Source of the DNA: a bacterium
GTDB lineage: Bacteria > SM23-81 > DAOVCL01
Direction: 5' to 3'
NCBI GenBank assembly: GCA_029932675.1
Contig: JAOZPP010000089.1
Span: 1 to 10,478, forward strand
Length of the DNA: 10,478 nt
Positions within the stretch are counted from its first letter, which is position 1. The number at the start of each line of letters is the position of its first letter. Under the pieces are notes generated by a model. It was not told the DNA's origin. It saw only the letters and a list, made by a program, of their open reading frames with translations, and searched no databases. Positions 5,239-10,478 of the stretch are shown piece by piece. A program made the position numbers and the translations under genes.

Positions 5239-6444
5239 ATGAGAAGATGGGGTAGATTCATTATTCCCCTATTCCTTTTCTGGATTCAGGGGATGTCGCC
5301 CCTCCTTGCTGGTGGATCAGCTCTTAAATCTCTGGAAAGGGAAATAAAAGCAATCCTCAAGGAAGCTGCGCCTGCCCTGGTCAGTATATCAACCAAGGAA
5401 GGGCTTAGCTGCCAGCAGGATGTTGGCTCTGGGGTGATAATTAGGAAGGGAGGTTACATCCTCACCACTAAGGATGTGGCTGGTGATGGGCAAGAGGTGG
5501 AGGTAACCTTAGAAAATGGACGGCGCTATCAGGCAAAATTGGTCGGATCGGATGCCGAATTAAATCTTGCTGTCCTCAAGATCGATGCCGATGGGCTTAT
5601 ACCAGCTAAGCTGGGTGATTCTACAAAGATGAAACCAGGTTCTTGGGTTATCGTCTTAGGAAATTCGTTCGGCCTCGCCCCTGCGGTCTCCTTTGGCCTT
5701 TTCAACGGGAAGAGAAAGGACGGTCTTCTTCAGCTAAGTGCCTTTGTCTTTCCCGGAAATACGGGAGGGGCAGTTTTAAACTCAGACGGTGAGCTGATCG
5801 GGATAGTCACTGGTACGGCATCAGGGCTGGTAAAGACCTCTCTCTTCAAAGGGATTAACCACACATCCAAATTGGAGATAACCACCAGTCTCCTCCCCCC
5901 AGATCTTGATCTCCCCTATCAGGGGATGACCCTGGCTATCCCTATAAACACAGCTAAAGCAGCAGCTTCCCAGTTGATAAAAGAAGGAAAAGTGGAAAGG
6001 GGGTGGCTGGGGGTGATCATCCAAGACCTCACGCCCTCCCTGAGGGATCATTTTGGGGTAAAGAAAGGGGTCCTGGTCTCGGATGTGGTTGATGATAGCC
6101 CTGCACAAAAAGCAGGTATGAAGAGGGGGGATGTAATTGTTAGATTTCATGGTGAAAAGGTCGAGAATTCAACTCAGCTTAGGGAGATGGTTGTCTCTAC
6201 TCCCCCTGGTGAGGAGATTAGCCTTCTCCTTGTCAGGGATGGAGAGGAGAAATCAGTAAAAGTCACCATAGGAAAGAAGCCAAAATATTCCAGGATTGGC
6301 AAAGAAGAAAGGTTATGGCAAAACTTCCCATTCCCCGATCTCAGCAAGTTAAAAGAAAATCTCTTTTCGGAGAAGATTAGGGAAAGGCTGGATGAACTGG
6401 AAAAGGAAGTAGAAAAGCTCAAACGGAAATTAGGCGCCGATTAA
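5239..6444 (+). CDS. HtrA/Deg-family secreted protein with one PDZ domain, catalytic triad lost (pseudoprotease)
   Basis: The 401-residue product has a signal peptide (1-24, hydrophobic core then LLAGG), a trypsin-like HtrA fold (about 36-250) and one PDZ domain (about 255-348, starting GWLGVIIQDL). It ends in a charged, coiled-coil-like C-terminus (about 370-400). It is therefore expected in the periplasm. All three catalytic positions of the S1C family are changed. The TNxHV motif reads TTKDVA (Asp79 for His). The DLAVLK motif reads NLAVLK (Asn109 for Asp). GNSGG reads GNTGG (Thr175 for Ser). The frame is intact and the oxyanion-hole glycines remain, so this looks like a preserved but inactive protease rather than a decayed one. 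It follows the anti-sigma gene by 10 nt with a strong GAGGAGGG site. A role as sensor, chaperone or scaffold for the sigma/anti-sigma pair is inference. Confidence 0.92.
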   Translation: MRRWGRFIIPLFLFWIQGMSPLLAGGSALKSLEREIKAILKEAAPALVSISTKEGLSCQQDVGSGVIIRKGGYILTTKDVAGDGQEVEVTLENGRRYQAKLVGSDAELNLAVLKIDADGLIPAKLGDSTKMKPGSWVIVLGNSFGLAPAVSFGLFNGKRKDGLLQLSAFVFPGNTGGAVLNSDGELIGIVTGTASGLVKTSLFKGINHTSKLEITTSLLPPDLDLPYQGMTLAIPINTAKAAASQLIKEGKVERGWLGVIIQDLTPSLRDHFGVKKGVLVSDVVDDSPAQKAGMKRGDVIVRFHGEKVENSTQLREMVVSTPPGEEISLLLVRDGEEKSVKVTIGKKPKYSRIGKEERLWQNFPFPDLSKLKENLFSEKIRERLDELEKEVEKLKRKLGAD

Positions 6445-6471
6445 GCCGTTCCCTCAAGGAACGGCTTTTTT
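6443..6471 (+). terminator. Strong intrinsic terminator after the HtrA-like gene
   Basis: The stem AAGCCGTTCC/GGAACGGCTT with a CTCAA loop runs into a T tract ending at 6471. The hairpin starts inside the TAA stop codon of the HtrA-like gene. It closes the sigma/anti-sigma/HtrA unit, and the next promoter begins two bases later, so the two transcription units are sharply separated. Confidence 0.93.
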
Positions 6472-6472
6472 G

Positions 6473-6501
6473 TTGACAAACAGGGTTTAGCCAATTATAA
6501 T
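6473..6501 (+). promoter_or_regulatory. Perfect-consensus sigma-70 promoter
   Basis: TTGACA (6473-6478) and TATAAT (6496-6501) are separated by exactly 17 nt, matching the housekeeping consensus at every position. Transcription should start near 6508, giving a leader of about 85 nt before the lipoprotein gene. It drives the DUF4837 lipoprotein and the epimerase. Confidence 0.88.
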
Positions 6502-6593
6502 TGAACCAATCAGAACTCTGGGCAACCCCAATAACCCCATTTGAGACAGCTCCCGATGAGTTGCCTTAATCCGCATCCATAGAGGAGTTAAGT

Positions 6594-7604
6594 TTGACTA
6601 TTAGGGGAATCCTCATTCCGTTTTCCCTCTTCCTCCTCTCCGGAGGATGTTCACATCTACCTTCAGGAATTGGCTCAGACCATGAGATTAGGGTCTTGGC
6701 CAACCCCGCAGAGTGGGAGGTGCTCTACCCCTTACTGCAGGCGGTCTTCGAGAAGAGGGTTTACACTCCCGAGGAGGAAAAGGTCTTTACCGTAAGGAGA
6801 ATTGACCAAACAAAGTTCGACTTATATAAGAAATCAAGAAACCTTCTGCTCATCTCCCCCTTGAGTTCATCAGGACCAGCAGCCCAAAGGATCAGATCGA
6901 TCTTAAGCCCTCAAGCCCGCCGCATGGTTGAGGAAGGTAGGGCTTTCCTCTTCGCCAAGAAAAATGTTTGGGCCAATGATCAGGAACTTATGGTGCTTAC
7001 TGCTCCCACCCTCCCCGCTCTTAGAAAGAGGATCTCTGAGGGAATGGAGGATATCTTCTCGGTTATGGAGAGGGCCTTAAATGAGAAGACCAAAGTTTGG
7101 CTTTTCCAGAAAGGGGAACAGAGGAAGCTGGAGAAAGAGGTCTTCAGGAAATGGGGCTGGAGTTTACGCATCCCCTGGGGATTCTCCCTCAGGGAGGAGG
7201 CCCCTGGTTTTGTCTGGCTGCAAAAGAAAGCACCTGACAGATGGATATTCATCTGGTGGGAAACGAGCAAGGACAGCCTCCTTACCCCCCAATGGGCTGT
7301 TGGAAAGAGGAACGAGTTGGGAAGGGCCTATTATGGAGGTGATGAGGTGGTTCCAAAGTATCTGGGATGGCGTCGAGTCAATCTTAATGGCCTTCAGGGA
7401 TGGGAGGTCTGGGGAACTTGGCGGAACCAGAAGCTGGTAGCAGGAGGGCCATTCAAGCTCTACTGTTTCTGGGACAGGGAAACCAAGAGAAGATACATAT
7501 TGGATGGGGCTCTATTTGCTCCCGGAATAAAGAAGGAGCCTTACCTTAGACAACTGGATGTAATTATGAAGACTTTCACTACCAAACCAAAATGCGTATC
7601 CTAG
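6594..7604 (+). CDS. DUF4837-family lipoprotein of unknown function
   Basis: The 336-residue product begins with a lipoprotein signal (basic start, hydrophobic stretch, then LLSGGC with Cys19 as the likely lipidated residue), so it should be anchored to a membrane facing the periplasm or outside. The rest resembles DUF4837, a family best known from Bacteroidetes: an early W...L...F segment, the KNVWANDQELMVLTAP block, FVWLQKKAPDRWIFIWW, a LGWRRVNLNGLQGWEVWG block and a C-terminal YLRQLDVIMKTF. No enzymatic motif is visible and the function is unknown. The start is TTG, fixed by GAGGAG (6582-6587) six bases upstream. The final 13 bases overlap the epimerase start in another frame, indicating coupled translation. 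The assignment comes from remembered family features and has not been checked by a profile search. Confidence 0.8.
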   Translation: MTIRGILIPFSLFLLSGGCSHLPSGIGSDHEIRVLANPAEWEVLYPLLQAVFEKRVYTPEEEKVFTVRRIDQTKFDLYKKSRNLLLISPLSSSGPAAQRIRSILSPQARRMVEEGRAFLFAKKNVWANDQELMVLTAPTLPALRKRISEGMEDIFSVMERALNEKTKVWLFQKGEQRKLEKEVFRKWGWSLRIPWGFSLREEAPGFVWLQKKAPDRWIFIWWETSKDSLLTPQWAVGKRNELGRAYYGGDEVVPKYLGWRRVNLNGLQGWEVWGTWRNQKLVAGGPFKLYCFWDRETKRRYILDGALFAPGIKKEPYLRQLDVIMKTFTTKPKCVS

Positions 7605-8536
7605 TTACTGGAGGAGCCGGATTCATCGGCTCTCATCTCGTGGATGGGCTTATCAGGGAGGGACACAAGGTCTCCGTTGTGGACGACCTCTCTACCGGTA
7701 GAAGGGAAAACCTGAACCCTGAGGCCAAATTTTATCGAATAGACATAAGGGATCCCAAGTTAGGGGAGGTCTTCCAGAAGGAGAGACCAGATGTGGTTAA
7801 TCACCATGCTGCCCAGGCAAGCGTAAAGGTCTCTATAGATAAACCTCTTGAGGATGCACAGGTGAATATCTTAGGATCACTGAATTTGATGCAAACCTGT
7901 CTCCAATACGGGGTGAAGAAATTAATCTTCGCCTCCACCGGCGGAGCCATCTATGGAGAGGGGGGGGTGCACCCTCATCGGGAAGAGGAGCCACCCTCCC
8001 CCCTCTCCCCCTACGCGGTATCCAAGGCCTCCTTTGAATATTACCTGAGCGCCTTCGGAAAACTTACCGGATTGAGATACACCATCCTCAGATATGCCAA
8101 TGTCTATGGCCCCAGGCAGGACCCTTTCGGGGAAGCAGGTGTAGTAGCCATCTTCTCCTATCGCCTCCTGGCTGGTCTCCACCCCCAGATCCATGCACGG
8201 GAAGAGGTCGGCGATCCTGGATGCATCAGGGACTATGTGTTTGTGGGTGATGTGGTCGAGGCCAACCTCCTCTCCCTTAATCGGGGGGATGGCTTGGCCA
8301 TAAACATCGGCACAGGTATTGGGACAACCACAAAAGGTCTCTGTGAAATGCTCATTAGGATAACCGGATACCGAGGAGAAGTGGATCACCTACCACCCCG
8401 CCCCGGAGACCTTAAGGCATCCGTTCTCTCCAACCAGAGGGCTAAGGATCTCCTCGGCTGGGAACCCCACACCGAGCTGGACAATGGGTTGAAGGTTACG
8501 GTTGACTCCTTCCGCGGGGGGAGGGGTAGAGCATAG
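7592..8536 (+). CDS. NAD-dependent sugar-nucleotide epimerase/dehydratase (GalE-like, extended SDR)
   Basis: This Rossmann-fold enzyme of the extended short-chain dehydrogenase family probably interconverts UDP- or dTDP-sugars for cell-surface glycans. The nucleotide-binding motif TGGAGFIG is at 6-13, Asp31-Asp32 follow beta-2 as expected for NAD binding, and the catalytic Ser/Thr (115-116) precedes the YxxxK pair Tyr141-Lys145 (YAVSK). The segment RYANVYGPRQDP and the C-terminal LGWEPHTELDNGL are characteristic of UDP-glucose 4-epimerase relatives. At 314 residues it is complete. The ATG lies within the last 13 bases of the lipoprotein gene and lacks a good Shine-Dalgarno, so it relies on translation of the upstream gene. 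The exact sugar substrate cannot be told from sequence, so the name galE is not assigned. Confidence 0.93.
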   Translation: MRILVTGGAGFIGSHLVDGLIREGHKVSVVDDLSTGRRENLNPEAKFYRIDIRDPKLGEVFQKERPDVVNHHAAQASVKVSIDKPLEDAQVNILGSLNLMQTCLQYGVKKLIFASTGGAIYGEGGVHPHREEEPPSPLSPYAVSKASFEYYLSAFGKLTGLRYTILRYANVYGPRQDPFGEAGVVAIFSYRLLAGLHPQIHAREEVGDPGCIRDYVFVGDVVEANLLSLNRGDGLAINIGTGIGTTTKGLCEMLIRITGYRGEVDHLPPRPGDLKASVLSNQRAKDLLGWEPHTELDNGLKVTVDSFRGGRGRA

Positions 8537-8743
8537 ACGACCCTTCAGTCCTCCCGGAGAGGTTAATGAGAAAGTGCAGGAGAAGTTGATAATCCAGCCA
8601 AACAAAAACCGACCTGCTCCCCGGTAGGATGCCGAGCAGATCGGCTATCTCTCCTTCCTATTGGACTCCAGTCCGGAGATACTTGCTAAAAAACCCCTGT
8701 TTTCTGCCTCCCGACTTCCCTCACAGGAACATTTCGGTCCTCA
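8537..8743. other. Intergenic region, convergent ends
   Basis: No credible gene lies between the epimerase stop and the secreted-protein remnant. The only clear element is the minus-strand terminator at 8600-8644. No plus-strand terminator with a T tract follows the epimerase. Confidence 0.6.
8600..8644 (-). terminator. Intrinsic terminator for the minus-strand remnant
   Basis: CCGACCTGCTC (8609-8619) and GAGCAGATCGG (8634-8644) pair at ten of eleven positions around a 14-nt loop. On the minus strand the stem is followed by TTTTTGTTT (8608-8600). It sits downstream of the secreted-protein remnant, so it probably once ended that gene. On the plus strand no T run follows, so it is unlikely to serve the epimerase. 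Confidence 0.72.
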
Positions 8744-9016
8744 TTATACCAACCCGCGTACCAAACAGCTCAACCCATCGTAAATGATAAGTTGCACCAG
8801 TCCAGGGCGCTCGCTTGAATAGGGAACTACGGTTGATGGGTTAAATGGATTGAGACAATTTGGGAACAGTCGAATGGATGAAGGTAAATTGCGGTTTGCC
8901 CCTTCAGAAATTCCAGAGCCTATAATGTAACCGGTGAAAGGTCGCCCTATTATAATGGTCTGGTCGCCACCAGCGATGATTATATCGGCATCTACGATGA
9001 TTTGGGCTTCGCCCAA
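8744..9016 (-). pseudogene. Remnant of a secreted protein with FlgD-like / T9SS-type C-terminal sorting domain
   Basis: The minus-strand frame contains LNPFNPST followed by a short beta-rich stretch ending LIIYDGLSCLVRGLV. This matches the NPFNPST...LKIYDLLGREVRTLV pattern of the C-terminal sorting/FlgD-like Ig domain that ends many secreted proteins of FCB-group bacteria. The motif is at about residues 56-62 of the open frame. The domain stops about 30 residues early: a TAA at 8746-8744 interrupts it, and a weakly similar tail (WYNEDRN...TGVF) follows in the next frame, suggesting a frameshift. The body and signal peptide of the protein are absent, because the frame runs upstream into the DUF6506 gene. 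I read this as the 3' stump of a deleted gene. A short expressed peptide is less likely. Confidence 0.55.
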
Positions 9017-9047
9017 TAGGGAATGGGTAAAACAATAGACAGCTTTC

Positions 9048-9362
9048 TTAAAACCAACCCTCCCTTTTCATCACCTCCAGCGAGGTCCTTATGCTTGGAC
9101 CATCCCCTCTGGATACGGCAACTCCAACCCTCTCCCCAACCGCCGCTGATATTTCAGCAACATCCTTATGGGTAAACCCAGGGCAGAGGAGGATGGAGTG
9201 AATACCCTCCTCTTTGACAAGCCGTTTGCAGATTTCAACGGCTTGCCCTTGATTCTTGACCAGTACCACAAACAGTTTGTATTTAGATGTTTCAATCACG
9301 CACCGGTGCTTCTCAGGATCTGCATCAGGGGTGTGGGCAAGAAATGCTGTTTTAAATGCCAT
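9048..9362 (-). CDS. DUF6506-family small protein
   Basis: The 104-residue protein starts MAFKTAFLAHTPDADPEKHR and contains YKLFVVLVKNQ, the block LLCPGFTHKDVAEI and the ending SRGDGPSIRTSLEVMKREGWF. I recall this pattern as the DUF6506 family, short soluble proteins found in diverse bacteria and archaea; no function is established. The likely start is the ATG at 9362-9360, because AAGGGAG lies about eight bases upstream. An upstream in-frame TTG at 9383 would place that Shine-Dalgarno inside the coding region. The gene stands alone: upstream is the first copy of a structured repeat, downstream the secreted-protein remnant. No membrane segment or signal peptide is seen. Confidence 0.82.
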   Translation of the reverse strand: MAFKTAFLAHTPDADPEKHRCVIETSKYKLFVVLVKNQGQAVEICKRLVKEEGIHSILLCPGFTHKDVAEISAAVGERVGVAVSRGDGPSIRTSLEVMKREGWF

Positions 9363-9397
9363 ATTTATCACTCCCTTTAGCAATTCCCTCCGCTAAG

Positions 9398-9518
9398 CTC
9401 CAAAGTTTGGTTACACCTCGGCTTCCTGGCGTAGCCAGCGGCATTTTGCCCATCGGTATGGGGATATGTGAAGTTCCGACGATAGTCAGGATTTGGGCGG
9501 AGGCGAAGCCACATATCC
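9398..9518 (+). repeat. Structured dispersed repeat, copy 1
   Basis: The segment matches 10298-10419 in the same orientation. The first 63 positions (9398-9460) agree at 57 of 63, with a constant 900-bp offset. It contains three inverted repeats: CCAAA-G-TTTGG (9400-9410), CTGGC-GTA-GCCAG (9426-9438) and a long hairpin GGATATGTG (9462-9470) with CACATATCC (9510-9518) around a 39-nt loop. The hairpin arms differ from copy 2 but remain fully paired. It occupies the gap between hepT and the DUF6506 gene. Confidence 0.85.
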
Positions 9519-9584
9519 ACATGTTGTCCGAGTGCGATAGCACCGAATCGACCGTTAGAGAGGGTGAAGAGTTCCGAACTTCGC

Positions 9585-9932
9585 TCATACTCCTCCCCCT
9601 TTTTCAATAATCCCGCTTAATCTATGTTTCAAAGCGGGAATATCCCTTTTAACCGTATCCCAGACGGCATCTAAGTCTACACCGAAATAATCGTGTATCA
9701 ATTTGTCCCTCATCCCCGCTATATCTTGCCATGGTATTTCGGAATAGTTTTCTCTGATTTCTTTAGATAATCTCTTTGTAGCTTCACCTATTATCTCAAT
9801 CTGCCTTATCACCCCATCTTGTATAAGATGATCCTCCATGAAGCCTTCATAAGTTATACCTCGGGTATACTCCTTTATTCTGGAGATGGCATCTAAGATA
9901 TGCCGCAAATATACAGAGTTGTCTTTTCTCAC
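9585..9932 (-). CDS. hepT: HEPN-domain ribonuclease toxin of the MntA-HepT system
   Basis: The 115-residue all-helical protein belongs to the HepT-like HEPN family (formerly DUF86). The family RNase motif R-x4-H-x-Y is present as Arg75-DKLI-His80-Asp-Tyr82. The flanking segments [16 protein letters not shown] and [15 protein letters not shown] are typical. Proteins of this family cleave RNA and are silenced when the partner nucleotidyltransferase AMPylates the motif tyrosine. The start is GTG (9932-9930), overlapping the mntA stop in a GTGA junction, with GGAGG upstream inside mntA, so the two are translationally coupled. The pair is richer in A/T than its neighbours and lies between two copies of a dispersed repeat, consistent with acquisition by transfer. 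Confidence 0.92.
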   Translation of the reverse strand: MRKDNSVYLRHILDAISRIKEYTRGITYEGFMEDHLIQDGVIRQIEIIGEATKRLSKEIRENYSEIPWQDIAGMRDKLIHDYFGVDLDAVWDTVKRDIPALKHRLSGIIEKGGGV

Positions 9933-10213
9933 CCGTAAATTACCTCCATTTCCTTCCTTAGCGTATTAATCAAATATGGACTTATAAATTTTTCCGTTAA
10001 CAAATCCGCTTTTATACCTAAGACTTCGGACAACTCCCTTTCTATTCTCACAAGTTCAAGAAGACTTTTTCTATCTGAAAATTCCACGATGACGTCTATA
10101 TCGCTTCCCGGCTTTTCTTCCCCTCTTACATAAGAGCCAAAGACAGCTATCTTTCTTGCCCCTTCATTTTTAAGCACTTGAACAACTTTTTCAAAAATTT
10201 CTTCTCTATTCAT
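9929..10213 (-). CDS. mntA: MNT-domain nucleotidyltransferase antitoxin of the MntA-HepT system
   Basis: This minimal nucleotidyltransferase of about 94 residues has the complete signature G-S-x10-D-x-D (Gly26-Ser27 ... Asp38, Asp40, in [15 protein letters not shown]) and a third acidic residue at Asp70 (KADLL). Family members attach AMP to the tyrosine of HepT and so neutralise it. I place the start at the ATG at 10213-10211, preceded closely by GAGGGGGAG and giving the usual family N-terminus ([10 protein letters not shown]). The open frame extends 15 codons further to a GTG at 10258, which is less likely. It precedes hepT and overlaps it by 4 nt. All catalytic residues are intact, so the module should be functional. 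Confidence 0.91.
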   Translation of the reverse strand: MNREEIFEKVVQVLKNEGARKIAVFGSYVRGEEKPGSDIDVIVEFSDRKSLLELVRIERELSEVLGIKADLLTEKFISPYLINTLRKEMEVIYG

Positions 10214-10297
10214 AACTCTCCCCCTCTCAAAGTCTGGGTTCAGAATTTCGGCTATCACTATTATGTCGCCCCTATATAGACTGGTAGCCTATACAAA

Positions 10298-10419
10298 CTC
10301 CAAAGTTTGGTCACACCTCGGCTTCGTGGCGTAGCCAGCGACATTTTGCCTATCGGGTTGCGGACATACGAAGTTCGGCTCTACCGAATTTAGGCGAAGC
10401 GAAGTGTAGCCGTATGTCC
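10298..10419 (+). repeat. Structured dispersed repeat, copy 2
   Basis: This is the direct-repeat partner of 9398-9518. It keeps CCAAA-G-TTTGG (10300-10310), TGGC-GTA-GCCA (10327-10337), and a hairpin GGACATACG (10362-10370) with CGTATGTCC (10411-10419) around a 40-nt loop. Compared with copy 1, three hairpin pairs change on both sides (T-A to C-G, G-C to A-T, T-A to C-G). It lies upstream of mntA, so the toxin-antitoxin pair is bracketed by the two copies. Confidence 0.85.
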
Positions 10420-10435
10420 ACTGTTAACTAAACTA

Positions 10436-10455
10436 CTACCGCCTAAAGGCGGTAG
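10436..10455. repeat. Perfect inverted repeat near the window end
   Basis: CTACCGCC-TAAA-GGCGGTAG is an 8-bp perfect hairpin with a four-base loop, 17 nt beyond repeat copy 2. Copy 1 has no equivalent after its long hairpin. Such hairpins are typical of subterminal ends of IS200/IS605-type elements and of REP-like repeats, but no transposase is in view, so its identity is open. Confidence 0.6.
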
Positions 10456-10478
10456 GTTTATGGGGTAGCCATAGAAAA

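Noticed and set aside
7922-8389. 155-codon minus-strand open frame opposite the epimerase
   Set aside because: It is fully antisense to an intact GalE-like gene and has no recognisable domain.
8500-8626. Frame beyond the epimerase stop (GEVNEKVQEKLIIQPNKNR...) reachable by slippage in the G-rich run near 8516
   Set aside because: The epimerase already ends at the family's normal length, and the extra tail matches nothing I recognise.
8888-9019. Plus-strand frame ending in a plausible-looking peptide (YIGIYDDLGFAQ) opposite the secreted-protein remnant
   Set aside because: It has no ATG/GTG start or ribosome-binding site in range, and the minus-strand NPFNPST signature in the same DNA is a much stronger match.
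9377-9607. Minus- and plus-strand open frames across repeat copy 1
   Set aside because: They run through the hairpins of a non-coding repeat and overlap the end of hepT and start of the DUF6506 gene; copy 2 does not preserve a comparable frame.
1-10478. CRISPR array
   Set aside because: The only repeats are two diverged copies 900 bp apart; there is no regular repeat-spacer pattern and no cas gene.

Overview
This is a bacterial chromosomal window of moderate GC with dense coding on both strands. The left half is housekeeping DNA and the right half carries envelope-stress and accessory genes. Several features hint at an uncultivated lineage near the Fibrobacteres-Chlorobi-Bacteroidetes (FCB) group: a DUF4837 lipoprotein, a broken NPFNPST/FlgD-like sorting tail, a short alpha-type glutamine synthetase and heavy AGG/AGA use for arginine. 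That placement is inference; no rRNA or marker alignment was possible.

Region 1 (1-3660, mostly minus strand) reads, in transcription order, glnA, cysS, tRNA-Thr(UGU), tRNA-Tyr(GUA), tRNA-Gly(UCC), tRNA-Thr(GGU) and then the first 14 codons of tuf, cut by the window edge. The four tRNAs followed by tuf match the classical thrU-tyrU-glyT-thrT-tufB order of E. coli. Two near-consensus minus-strand promoters are visible: one just after cysS, and one inside the tRNA cluster ahead of tRNA-Thr(GGU). The second is followed by a textbook intrinsic terminator before the tRNA, which looks like an attenuator for the thrT-tuf unit.

Region 2 (3700-6471, plus strand) holds an ECF sigma factor, a zinc-finger membrane anti-sigma factor and an HtrA/Deg-family protein, closed by a strong terminator. 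The HtrA protein has lost all three catalytic residues, so it looks like a pseudoprotease, perhaps a PDZ-bearing sensor or scaffold for the sigma/anti-sigma pair. A 271-nt structured gap separates sigma and anti-sigma.

Region 3 (6473-8536, plus strand) starts with a perfect TTGACA-N17-TATAAT promoter driving a DUF4837 lipoprotein and an overlapping GalE-like sugar-nucleotide epimerase.

Region 4 (8537-10478, minus-strand genes) is accessory. It contains the decayed C-terminus of a secreted protein, with its terminator surviving, a small DUF6506 protein, and a MntA-HepT (MNT/HEPN) toxin-antitoxin pair. The pair lies between two direct copies, exactly 900 bp apart, of a roughly 120-bp structured repeat whose long hairpin shows three compensatory base-pair changes. 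A separate perfect hairpin near the window end may belong to another repeat or an IS200/IS605-type end.
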